From assembly GCF_000633355.1 (NCBI RefSeq), contig NZ_AYMQ01000119.1:1-51450 (forward strand): a stretch of DNA of 51,450 nt, given 5' to 3'. The position numbers and the translations under genes were made by a program. The stretch is from Serratia sp. H1w (GTDB taxonomy: Bacteria; Pseudomonadota; Gammaproteobacteria; Enterobacterales; Enterobacteriaceae). This document shows positions 1 to 7,329 of the stretch, one piece after another (within the stretch, counting starts at the first letter, position 1; each line of letters opens with the position of its first letter). The notes beneath the pieces are model-generated. The model did no database searches. It was not told where the DNA came from and saw only the letters and a program-made list of their open reading frames with translations.

Positions 1-1
1 G

Positions 2-34
2 GGGGTGACCATAGATTTTTTACGCCTGGAGTAA
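2..34 (+). CDS. 3' end of an upstream phage gene (partial)
   Basis: A reading frame open from the window edge reads through ten codons and stops at TAA (32-34), two bases before the ATG of the baseplate gene. The GGAG within its last codons (28-31) serves as the ribosome binding site of the next gene, the tight packing expected in a phage tail operon. Too little is visible to name it. In Mu-like and P2-like tails the gene before the J protein is usually a GpW/gp46-type baseplate component, but that is inference from gene order. Confidence 0.35.
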   Translation, partial: GVTIDFLRLE

Positions 35-36
35 CC

Positions 37-1266
37 ATGTCCGATTTACCCGTAGTCGTCACACAAGCAGGGGCTCAGCCTACGCCGCCGCAAGAGCTTT
101 ACGACAAGCTGATCACTAGTGTGGCCGCTAAGGTACCAGGCTACACCGCGAATCTGCCACCGGCGCTGATCACCGATCTGGCCAGTACCTCGACCGGTGC
201 CATAGCCCTGATCGATCACGCGCTGGTGGATACCATCAACTCGGTGACGCCATACGGGGCCAATATCCCTCTACTGCAGCAACTGGGCAGCATCTACGGC
301 GTACAGCGTGGCATAGGCACTAATACCTCTGTGCTGGTGGTCTTCATGGGCTCGCCAGGGTTCGTGGTTCCGCGTGGGCTGATCGTCAGTGACGGAAACC
401 ACCAATACGCGGTGCAGAACAACGCGATCCTTCCGGCTAGCGGGCAGAGTGCCTCGGTTTACTGCCTGGCCACGGCATCCGGCTCCTGGGCTGTTCCCGC
501 CGGTACCGTAACGCAAATCATCACCTCGATACCGGCCAAGATTACGCTGGCCGTAACAAACACGGTTGAAGGCTTGCCAGGACTCGAAGAACAGACGATC
601 GGTGATTACCGTACCCAAGTGATGCAGGCGGGCATGTTCGCCGTACAGGGGACTCCTGACGAGCTGAAATCAGCACTGGCCAATGTTGATGGCGTACACG
701 CTAATCTGATTGCGTTCCGCCAGGTAGCGCTGGGTAAGTGGGCCATTGTCGTTGGCGGCGGCGATCCGTACGAAGTGGCCAGGGCAATCTATCAATCGGT
801 TCCTGACATCTCGATGCTGACGGGCGATGTAGTGAGCGGCAGCGGCTATATCCCGCATAGCGAAACAATCACGCTTAACGATTTCCCTGACTTCTATGTC
901 ATCCCCTACATCGTGCCGTCGTCACAGGCCGCCACGGTGATGCTTACGTGGGATACGCTGGCGGGTTCAACGTTCACCGATCCGGCCAGTGTGTCAGTGC
1001 TGGCGGTGCCTGTGATTGTCGATTACATCAACAGCGTCTATGTGGGGCAGCCGATAAACATCTACCAGTTGCAAACCCTGTTTCAAAAGGCAGTAAGTTC
1101 GATACTCAGCGTTGAACAGATTTCCCTGATAAAGATCCGGGTTGCTATCGATGGCGCCATCGTCGAACCAGACCCGAATACCGGCTTGGTTTCTGGCGAC
1201 TATTACAAGTATTTCACGACTGACGCCTCACACGTAACGGTGCAAAAATACGATGGAACAAATTGA
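37..1266 (+). CDS. Phage baseplate J/gp47-like protein
   Basis: A 409-residue protein resembling the baseplate J family (P2 gpJ, Mu gp47), which forms the wedges of contractile-tail baseplates. The family look comes from the N-terminal half: an opening rich in Ala/Thr, a stretch about 'LQQLGSIYGVQR' near residues 80-90 before a beta-rich insertion domain, and the 'GLPGLEEQTIGDYRTQV' segment near residues 185-201, which matches the conserved post-insertion helix of J proteins. The ATG follows GGAG by five bases. Its 3' end overlaps the next gene by 14 bp, so they are one operon. The GC content resembles the host's, unlike the tail-fibre genes that follow. Confidence 0.75.
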   Translation: MSDLPVVVTQAGAQPTPPQELYDKLITSVAAKVPGYTANLPPALITDLASTSTGAIALIDHALVDTINSVTPYGANIPLLQQLGSIYGVQRGIGTNTSVLVVFMGSPGFVVPRGLIVSDGNHQYAVQNNAILPASGQSASVYCLATASGSWAVPAGTVTQIITSIPAKITLAVTNTVEGLPGLEEQTIGDYRTQVMQAGMFAVQGTPDELKSALANVDGVHANLIAFRQVALGKWAIVVGGGDPYEVARAIYQSVPDISMLTGDVVSGSGYIPHSETITLNDFPDFYVIPYIVPSSQAATVMLTWDTLAGSTFTDPASVSVLAVPVIVDYINSVYVGQPINIYQLQTLFQKAVSSILSVEQISLIKIRVAIDGAIVEPDPNTGLVSGDYYKYFTTDASHVTVQKYDGTN

Positions 1267-2041
1267 AACCAAAGTAATTCCAGCTTACCCGTTTATTCAA
1301 TATAACGATGATGAGGATGTTTGCGCGTTCTTCGATGCAACCAACGAGCTGAGCCAAGAATACCTCACGGCGTTTAATAACCTGGCGCTACCGTGCTGGA
1401 CGTCGCCCTACATAACCGGCTACCTGTTGGACTGGATAGCGCACGGGATCTACGGAGAGGTTAGACCGACGCTGCAAATCGTCAAAGAGCAAACGCAGAA
1501 GGGCGACTATAACTCGGTTGAGTATAACTCGATCCCTTACGCCACGCTTTCGAGCTACATCGCTGGCCAATACAGCTATCTATCCGACGACCTGTTCAAG
1601 CGGGTGCTGACGTGGAACTTTTACAAGGGCGACGGGTTCCATTTTTCCGTGCCGTGGTTCAAGCGGCGAATAGCGAGGTTTATTCAAGGCCCGGACGGCA
1701 TTGATCCGCCGGTTCAGCAAACATTCGATATCAGCATCATCCCGAAGAACGGTACCTTCTACGTTCGCATACCCGATTACGATGATGGCGTCGCCCAGGC
1801 GTTAAAGGCATGCATAGAGCAGAAGTTTGTGAAACTGCCATTCATGTATAACTACGATGTTGTGGTTTACAAAATTGTGCCGGTTACAGGCGTTAGATTG
1901 TCAGATACCACTATTGATTTATTGCCTGGTGAAACTCGAATTCTCGATGTCACTATTTTGCCAAAAGACGCGACGAACAAAAACTTTACCGCCGCTTCGG
2001 CAGACACCTCTATAGCCACGGTCACCATACCGGAAGAATAA
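1253..2041 (+). CDS. Phage tail protein ending in half of a BIG2 Ig-like domain
   Basis: A 262-residue protein in the position of a gpI/gp48-like baseplate-to-fibre connector, though I do not recognise its first 205 residues. They are rich in aromatic and acidic residues and hold an Arg-Arg-rich patch near residue 142. From about residue 209 the sequence changes to the start of a bacterial Ig-like group 2 fold: 'VTGVRLSDTTIDLLPGE', then 'DVTILPKDATNK', then 'DTSIATV', where the protein stops. The last two or three strands of that fold are missing here and appear at the N-terminus of the next gene. Base composition also drops in GC at this point (about 1860). The ATG overlaps the preceding gene; its Shine-Dalgarno is weak, suggesting translational coupling. 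Confidence 0.65.
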   Translation: MEQIETKVIPAYPFIQYNDDEDVCAFFDATNELSQEYLTAFNNLALPCWTSPYITGYLLDWIAHGIYGEVRPTLQIVKEQTQKGDYNSVEYNSIPYATLSSYIAGQYSYLSDDLFKRVLTWNFYKGDGFHFSVPWFKRRIARFIQGPDGIDPPVQQTFDISIIPKNGTFYVRIPDYDDGVAQALKACIEQKFVKLPFMYNYDVVVYKIVPVTGVRLSDTTIDLLPGETRILDVTILPKDATNKNFTAASADTSIATVTIPEE

Positions 2042-2085
2042 ATCATCAAGGCAAGAATAAATAATCCTTTACTGGAGGGTTTACC

Positions 2086-4536
2086 ATGGCTGACGGCCAA
2101 ATAGTTATTACTGGCGGTAAGAAATTTGGAACTACAAACGTTACTGTAACAACCGAAGATGGCGGCCATACTGCCACCGTAGTAACCAATGTAATTAGCG
2201 CAACTAAGTTTATTATGCGCATTGATAGCGCCACTCGGCCAATATTTTACGCCAGAATGGATGAGGTTTTTACTGTTGATTATGGCGATGGTGTAGATAG
2301 TAAAGATTATAGTTTCGTTCAAGACGAGTATAGTCCCGAAAAAAAATGGGGTTGGGTTATATCAACACGCGCATTATCAGTGGGTGCTGATTACACTATC
2401 ACTGTAAAGCGTAGCGATACTATTCGATTCTGTAGCAATACCACACTAACTAGCGGAATGGTATTTAACACGTTGAGAGAAGTCATTATCGTGGCCAGTG
2501 GTCGGACTGATATGACATATTTCGCCATGAATTGCACCGGCCTCTACTTGCTTCATGATGGCGTGTTCGATTATCTTCCAAATGCGGCCGATTTCAGGTC
2601 TTCATTTAATGGTTGCACAAGTTTATTGACGCTTCCGAAAGGTTTGTTTGATAAATGTATTTCCGCTGATTCTTTCTTCCAGACATTTAGGCAATGCACA
2701 GCCCTTACTCTTTTACCTAGCGGCCTGTTTGATAAATGCGTCAACGCCACGTCATTTAGAGAAACATTTAACGTTTGTAGCGGCCTAATTAGTTTACCGC
2801 CTAGATTGTTCGCTAACCTGACTAAAGTGATGGATTTCCAGTTGACGTTCGGTCAATGTTCGTCTCTGACGGCCTTGCCGGATGGTTTGTTTATTGGGTG
2901 TACATCCAATCTTTCTTTCTATAACACATTTAGTAACTGCGGGAAGATAGCAACAATCGCGCCTAACGTATTCAAAGGGAATTATTCGGTAACGTCATTT
3001 TATAATACATTTGCCGGGGCGGTATTGCTAGCAGCTATCCCAGCAGGATTATTTGATGACTGCATCCAGGCACTTAGTTTTGAAGGCACATTCCTTAGAT
3101 GCGATACCTTTACTAGCATTCCAGAGGGGCTTTTTAAAAATATCGCTGGTGGATATTTTAGAAACACGTTTTATCAATGCAAATCACTGCAATCTGTGCC
3201 GGATGGATTGTTCGAAGGGTTGTCTAGTGCCAACAGCTTTTATCAAACCTTCTTCAACTGTGTGGCTTTAAAAACAGTCGGAAACAGAGTATTTAAAGGC
3301 TGCTCTTTTAATACGGATTTTAGTTATATATTCACCAATTGCACGGCGCTAACAAGTGTTGGTCTGGATATATTTTCCGGTTGCGTTAGCGCAACGTCAT
3401 TCTTAAATACGTTTTCAGGCTGTAGCGCACTTAAAAATATGCCATTGTTTACCGACTGCAACAAGGTGACGTCTTTTGCATCCTGCTTCCAGTCTTGTCG
3501 GTCGTTGGCAGCCATTACGCCATATGCATTTGATGGCAAGGCGCTATGTAGCACGTTCCAGTATACATTTTACGGTTGCTCATCCTTAACCACCATTCCG
3601 CAAGGCGTTTTTAGAGGCTGTATCGCGGCGACGTCCTTCTCATACGCATTCCAGAATTGCACGGGCTTGACTTCAATTTCAGGAGATATGTTCGAAGGTT
3701 GTACTAAAACAAATGATGTTCAATATATGTTTGATAGCTGCACATCATTGCCGTCATTGCCGACAACGCTATTAAATTGGTTTACTGCATTGCAATCAAA
3801 TACAGGTCGCATGTTTGGCGCCTGTACGGCACTGATTGGGATACCTGCTGGATTTTTCGATAAGTGCGTGAACTTAACAGTGTTGACGTCTTCGTTCATG
3901 TCTTGCAAAAAGCTGACCACGTTGCCGTCAGCGATGTTTAAATATAACGTAAAGCTGACAACTGTCAGTGGTATGTTTACAGACTGTGATATTAGAGCTA
4001 TTCCGGTGGACACGTTCGCCACTTGCCCGCTAATGATATATTTTGATTCATTCGTGAATGGATGCGTTAATTTATCTGAAATTCCAGAGGATTTGTTTGT
4101 TAATAATCCAAACGCCATTTCATTTAGTAACACATTTTTCCAAGCAAACATATCAGCCATCCCTGCTGGTTTGTTCAGGAATAACACCAAGGCAACTAAT
4201 TTTAGCAATACATTCTATTATTGTTTCAACTTGAAAACGGTAGGGGCTGGTCTACTTAACAATACTGCCGTGCAGATAATTAGCGGAATGTTCAACTCTT
4301 GCAGGCTTTTGGAGGGTAATTTAAACCAGATATTCAGCTTGACCAATTATCCATCAATAACAAGTGCAAGCACGGCGTTTTATAATTGCAATTTAATGAA
4401 AGGTAAAGGGCTTGATTTTATTTCCGCAGTTCCAAACGTAACGGCAGCAGGAAATAAAACTAATGCATTTTATCAAAACACAAGTTTAACCGATTACAAT
4501 CGAATCCCTGCAGCTTGGGGCGGAGGCGGTGCATAG
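2086..4536 (+). CDS. BspA-type leucine-rich-repeat phage tail protein
   Basis: An 816-residue protein, probably a receptor-binding tail fibre or tip. Residues 4-36 ('GQIVITGGKKFG' then 'NVTVTTEDGG') look like the last strands of a BIG2 Ig-like domain whose first strands end the upstream protein. Residues about 45-135 are a beta-rich linker. From about 145 to 800 there are roughly 24 repeats of about 25 residues with the pattern SF-x2-TF-x2-C-x2-L-x2-(I/L)P-x-GLF-x2-C, the BspA/DUF285 leucine-rich repeat. Nearly every repeat carries a Cys at the same place. It ends in a Gly-rich tail. No signal peptide is seen. GGAGGG precedes the ATG. Codon use is AT-rich compared with the genes at either side, a sign of cassette exchange. 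The receptor role is inferred from position. Confidence 0.7.
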   Translation: MADGQIVITGGKKFGTTNVTVTTEDGGHTATVVTNVISATKFIMRIDSATRPIFYARMDEVFTVDYGDGVDSKDYSFVQDEYSPEKKWGWVISTRALSVGADYTITVKRSDTIRFCSNTTLTSGMVFNTLREVIIVASGRTDMTYFAMNCTGLYLLHDGVFDYLPNAADFRSSFNGCTSLLTLPKGLFDKCISADSFFQTFRQCTALTLLPSGLFDKCVNATSFRETFNVCSGLISLPPRLFANLTKVMDFQLTFGQCSSLTALPDGLFIGCTSNLSFYNTFSNCGKIATIAPNVFKGNYSVTSFYNTFAGAVLLAAIPAGLFDDCIQALSFEGTFLRCDTFTSIPEGLFKNIAGGYFRNTFYQCKSLQSVPDGLFEGLSSANSFYQTFFNCVALKTVGNRVFKGCSFNTDFSYIFTNCTALTSVGLDIFSGCVSATSFLNTFSGCSALKNMPLFTDCNKVTSFASCFQSCRSLAAITPYAFDGKALCSTFQYTFYGCSSLTTIPQGVFRGCIAATSFSYAFQNCTGLTSISGDMFEGCTKTNDVQYMFDSCTSLPSLPTTLLNWFTALQSNTGRMFGACTALIGIPAGFFDKCVNLTVLTSSFMSCKKLTTLPSAMFKYNVKLTTVSGMFTDCDIRAIPVDTFATCPLMIYFDSFVNGCVNLSEIPEDLFVNNPNAISFSNTFFQANISAIPAGLFRNNTKATNFSNTFYYCFNLKTVGAGLLNNTAVQIISGMFNSCRLLEGNLNQIFSLTNYPSITSASTAFYNCNLMKGKGLDFISAVPNVTAAGNKTNAFYQNTSLTDYNRIPAAWGGGGA

Positions 4537-4760
4537 TGAAAACTTTTTATAAAATAAAATCACTAATAGGTTATCAGCAGACCGATAGTGTGTTCCGTGA
4601 CTACTTAATGCAATTAAATGAAGCCGATGTCATTCAGATTAATGATGGCGACATCGTTGGAAATAAGGTTAGTGATGATTTTTATACCAGACTGGCAGCC
4701 GTGTTTGGTATCCAGTTGGATGATGAATTGAATCCTGTCCAGATAGAGGGTGAGCAATGA
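4536..4760 (+). CDS. Small protein after the LRR tail gene
   Basis: A 74-residue acidic protein of unknown function. I place its start at the GTG overlapping the preceding stop codon (TAGTG), because GGAGG at 4522-4526 stands nine bases upstream. A longer version starting at 4515 would lie entirely inside the previous gene. Its stop overlaps the next ATG as ATGA, so the three genes are translationally coupled. The segment 'QINDGDIVGNKVSDDFYTRL' is not familiar. By position it could be a fibre-assembly factor or a small structural protein, but there is no sequence evidence. It shares the low GC of the LRR gene and probably travels with it. Confidence 0.6.
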   Translation: MKTFYKIKSLIGYQQTDSVFRDYLMQLNEADVIQINDGDIVGNKVSDDFYTRLAAVFGIQLDDELNPVQIEGEQ

Positions 4761-5977
4761 TCCTTGGCTTCGGTAATAACATCCGGTCAGCGCTGGCCGC
4801 CGACATCAACTCAACACAGACGGTCATCACCGTTATGCCAGGCACCGGCGCATTGTTTGCGAAAACCCTGGAGGCTGATCCCGCGCTGGTAAACCCCTCA
4901 TACAGCAATGCGCTTTACTCAAAGCTCACGCTTACGGATGAATTGGAAACCGTATTCGAGGTTTGCCACCTGGTCAGCGTAAGCGGGGACAACCTCACGG
5001 TAATTCGCGGCCAGGAGGATACGAAGAAAAAAGGGTGGTCGCTGAATGATGTTGTCTCAAACTTCCCTACGCGGGGATCGGAAAACAACTTCGTCCAGAT
5101 TGAGGATCTGCAGGCGGGCAAATACCTGTCAGCGAAAGCGGGCGGAACGGCAAACGCGCTTACCGTGTCGATCCCGTCTACGTTTTACGTGGCCGGGGGC
5201 AATACCTTTGCACTGCGTGCGCCTTTGCTGATTACGCCAACGCTGGCCAATACCGATGCCGCAACCGTACAACTGACGGTATCCGGGCGGGTGGTGGGAA
5301 CATACCCGATATTGAAAGGGGTTAACAGCCCCCTCGAGGCCGGGGATATCACTGTCAGCGTTCCGGTGATGCTCGCGTTCTCCCCGGAGCTGTCGTGTTT
5401 CTTCGTGACCAATCCAGGCAAGGGGCTTTCCGACGCATCCAAGTTTCTTGAGAAGTCGAAGAACCTATCCGACATTCCAGATAAGGCCGAGGCCAGAAAG
5501 AATCTTGGCATCCCAGACTGCCCGCACGAAGTTGGGGACGTTATTTTCAAAGGGAACAACACTGATCCCAATGTCCGGTACCCAGGTACGACGTGGGTTG
5601 ATCTCAATGCAACCTATGGCTCACGCTCCATCATGATCGGCGGCGCGCCACTCACCACTGGGGGAAGCGATACCGCAACGCTAAGCGAGGCAAACCTTGC
5701 GCCACACATACACGCATTTGCGGGTAGCACCGGGGCTGCTGGGGCGCAAACTCTCGGGTTGCGTGCATACCGTTCAAATACTGCTTTAGATAGCGGCACT
5801 TCTAACCGGTTAAGCGTTGACTATACGGCGGCTTTTAATACCAGTGATGACCTGATCACGCCAGTACAAAACCATACCCACCCGGTATCCGGCACAATCG
5901 GATCTGCGGGTAGCGGCCAGGCGTTCTCTGTTGTCAGCAAATTCGTGCAGCTTCGGGCATGGATGAGAACTGCGTAA
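4757..5977 (+). CDS. Phage tail fibre with tail-collar-like C-terminus
   Basis: A 406-residue protein. The N-terminal 110 residues ('AADINSTQTVITV' and 'VIRGQEDTKKKGW') resemble the attachment module of tail fibres in tailed phages. Residues 233-251 contain the fibre-type element 'NLSDIPDKAEARKNLGI', common before collar domains. The C-terminal part ('GDVIFKGNNTDPNVRYPGTTW' split across residues 258-278, 'NHTHPVSGTIGSAGSG', ending 'VQLRAWMRTA') is the pattern of collar/knob domains, where His-rich loops coordinate metal in the trimeric tip. The start overlaps the preceding stop (ATGA). GC returns to the host-like level. It is the last gene of the tail operon, followed by a strong terminator. 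Confidence 0.75.
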   Translation: MILGFGNNIRSALAADINSTQTVITVMPGTGALFAKTLEADPALVNPSYSNALYSKLTLTDELETVFEVCHLVSVSGDNLTVIRGQEDTKKKGWSLNDVVSNFPTRGSENNFVQIEDLQAGKYLSAKAGGTANALTVSIPSTFYVAGGNTFALRAPLLITPTLANTDAATVQLTVSGRVVGTYPILKGVNSPLEAGDITVSVPVMLAFSPELSCFFVTNPGKGLSDASKFLEKSKNLSDIPDKAEARKNLGIPDCPHEVGDVIFKGNNTDPNVRYPGTTWVDLNATYGSRSIMIGGAPLTTGGSDTATLSEANLAPHIHAFAGSTGAAGAQTLGLRAYRSNTALDSGTSNRLSVDYTAAFNTSDDLITPVQNHTHPVSGTIGSAGSGQAFSVVSKFVQLRAWMRTA

Positions 5978-5983
5978 CGATGC

Positions 5984-6014
5984 GGCCGGGAGTGATCCCG
6001 GCCAACTTTCTTTC
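5984..6014 (+). terminator. Rho-independent terminator of the tail operon
   Basis: A perfect 8-bp GC-rich stem (GGCCGGGA / TCCCGGCC) closes a GTGA tetraloop and is followed by a T-rich run (ACTTTCTTTCC). It lies seven bases after the tail-fibre stop codon. Confidence 0.85.
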
Positions 6015-6055
6015 CTTCCTGATCAGCGCTCTACAATTCACCCGCCAAATGTATC

Positions 6056-6101
6056 TTCACGCGCATAATTCACCGTGTTTATACTGTATGTATGAACAGT
6101 G
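6056..6101 (+). promoter_or_regulatory. SOS promoter with LexA box
   Basis: The 20-bp segment 6082-6101 has the LexA form CTGT-N8-ACAG with flanking TA on the left, and differs from the Enterobacterial consensus mainly in the spacer and the last base. It overlaps a -10-like TATACT (6080-6085) with a -35-like TTCACG (6056-6061) 18 bp upstream, so LexA binding would block transcription of the small gene at 6125. Confidence 0.75.
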
Positions 6102-6124
6102 TTTTTTGGTGTGAAGGGGATTGT

Positions 6125-6388
6125 ATGGGCAGCAAAGACTATGGTGGGTATGACATCTTGTATCGTGGGGAAACTCGGGACTACATCCCACCCGGCAGAC
6201 TGATATTCATCCAGCGGCCAAAAGCATGCGGTGGTGGTTTTTGGCTGGGTAGAGCATACGATAACGCCTTCATCTTCGAGATTGAAAGGCCGGTTTCGTT
6301 GGGGGAGGGGATCGATTACATCATACTTATCAAGCGCATCGCGCCACATGTTGATGACTTCGATGTTGACGATTTTACACTCACTTAG
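6125..6388 (+). CDS. SOS-regulated small prophage protein, unknown function
   Basis: An 87-residue protein that I do not recognise. I choose the ATG at 6125, preceded by AGGGG five bases away, because the earlier in-frame ATG (6092) lies inside the LexA box and would be upstream of the expected transcript start. It has no signal peptide or membrane segment. The middle contains 'GGGFWLGRAYDNAFIFEIERP', split over residues 39-59, and the C-terminus is very acidic ('DDFDVDDF'). It is transcribed alone between the tail-operon terminator and the probable prophage end, the place where lysogenic-conversion or DinI-like SOS modulators are often carried. It does not look like DinI itself. Confidence 0.65.
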   Translation: MGSKDYGGYDILYRGETRDYIPPGRLIFIQRPKACGGGFWLGRAYDNAFIFEIERPVSLGEGIDYIILIKRIAPHVDDFDVDDFTLT

Positions 6389-6423
6389 GCGTGGCTGTAT
6401 CAGCAGATTGGGAGTTTAGTTAC

Positions 6424-6445
6424 TGTGTACCAAATTGCGTACACA
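6424..6445. other. Candidate prophage attachment core
   Basis: Perfect 7-bp inverted arms TGTGTAC and GTACACA flank the 8-bp spacer CAAATTGC. This is the geometry of a tyrosine-recombinase crossover core and it lies at the border between phage genes and chromosomal-looking genes. The integrase and the partner att copy are outside the window, so the assignment is inference. It could instead be an operator. Confidence 0.35.
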
Positions 6446-6492
6446 TTCAATGTTATTTTAAATAAAATCATTTAAAAACAACATTGAATGTG
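6442..6492. repeat. Long perfect inverted repeat with AT-rich loop
   Basis: Two 13-bp arms (CACATTCAATGTT at 6442-6454 and AACATTGAATGTG at 6480-6492) are perfectly complementary and separated by a 25-bp loop that is almost entirely A and T. The left arm overlaps the right arm of the candidate attachment core. There is no terminal T-run typical of a terminator. The stretch from here to 6640 shows no other recognisable feature. Confidence 0.6.
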
Positions 6493-6640
6493 CGGTGTAG
6501 CATAGTCGTGGATGTAGAATGTGGCCAGTGCCTTGCTGCTCAAAATCGCATCTCTTGTTGGCGTAGGGAATTGCCCTATTGTAACGGCGTGATAACCGAT
6601 GCCAAGTATTGCTTGATACTAAACGCGAAATTGCGTGGTG

Positions 6641-6829
6641 CTACGCAGTGCGATAGAAGTTCAGCCGTTGCTGAAAGTAGCCGCGCAGATGCGTGGGGAC
6701 GTGCACTTCGGCGCTTTCCCATTCAGAGGCGTAGCCGTAGCGTTCGCTATAAATAATGCGTAGTGCCAGCAAATCGGTTTGGATTTTTTCACGTTCTTGC
6801 TGGGGTAGGCCATCCAGTGGTTGCGACAT
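6641..6829 (-). CDS. Small conserved-looking protein, unknown function
   Basis: A 62-residue soluble protein of unknown function. GGGAG stands about seven bases before the ATG on the minus strand, which supports real translation. It is basic and aromatic near the C-terminus ('HLRGYFQQRLNFYRTA') and has an amphipathic helical N-terminal half. It lies directly downstream of the small membrane-protein gene at 6905-7084 in the same orientation, 75 bp apart, so they may be co-transcribed. It is probably the first chromosomal gene beyond the prophage edge. No family is recognised. Confidence 0.55.
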   Translation of the reverse strand: MSQPLDGLPQQEREKIQTDLLALRIIYSERYGYASEWESAEVHVPTHLRGYFQQRLNFYRTA

Positions 6830-6904
6830 GTCTTTCTCCCTATTCGATAGCGCATAATAAAAGGCTGAAGAGAATTTGTCGCTACCTCATTCAGGGCAGA
6901 GTGG

Positions 6905-7084
6905 TCAGAGCGCCTGTGCCAGCGCGGGGTTGTGCTTTGCCTGATGGGGATTCATCGCTTGTTCTTGCTGGCCTTGCTCGTGCTTATGAGCCGTGTTGTA
7001 GCTAAAGATAGCGCTTATCAGGGTTAACCAGAAAAGGGCGCAAACGGTGAGTACTGCCAGCCAGACTTTTTGGTTGTAACTCAT
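6905..7084 (-). CDS. Small single-pass membrane protein
   Basis: A 59-residue frame starting at the minus-strand ATG 7084, with a perfect CAGGAG five bases upstream. It has a short polar N-terminus (MSYNQK), one hydrophobic helix at about residues 7-28 (VWLAVLTVCALFWLTLISAI), and a hydrophilic His/Gln-rich tail ('HKHEQGQQEQ'). The pattern of a lysine, then 'WLAV' and 'ALFW' in the helix, recalls the enterobacterial YmiA small membrane proteins, but this rests on memory of a short sequence. The high-quality Shine-Dalgarno and intact frame argue for a real gene. Function unknown. Confidence 0.6.
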   Translation of the reverse strand: MSYNQKVWLAVLTVCALFWLTLISAIFSYNTAHKHEQGQQEQAMNPHQAKHNPALAQAL

Positions 7085-7329
7085 AATAGCTCCTGAAGAA
7101 AGGCGTTAGGATTAATCTCGTTAATTAAATCAGAGTTAACATCAATGTTATTTAAACAAAGGAGATAAAGGTGCGATAAAGTGTTACCAATCTCTGGTGA
7201 ATGTTTCAGTGAATTCCTTAAGATAATATTAAGAAAATTAATTCAGCATTCAGTGAGTTTCTATTTAATCTTGGTTTATAAATATGGGAATACACTCCAT
7301 CTCATTCAATGCCAATGTGGGTGTCCAAG

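Noticed and set aside
2034..2090. Readthrough or frameshift joining the two tail genes with the split Ig domain
   Set aside because: They are in different frames, the needed shift meets a stop at 2062, and the second gene has its own GGAGGG and ATG.
2580..4400. Regular repeats of about 75 bp, which could be mistaken for a repeat array
   Set aside because: They are coding leucine-rich repeats in one continuous frame, degenerate at the DNA level, with no constant repeat-spacer structure.
6484..6756. Frame of 90 residues on the plus strand near the prophage edge
   Set aside because: It runs opposite to the better-supported small gene at 6641 and has no Shine-Dalgarno.
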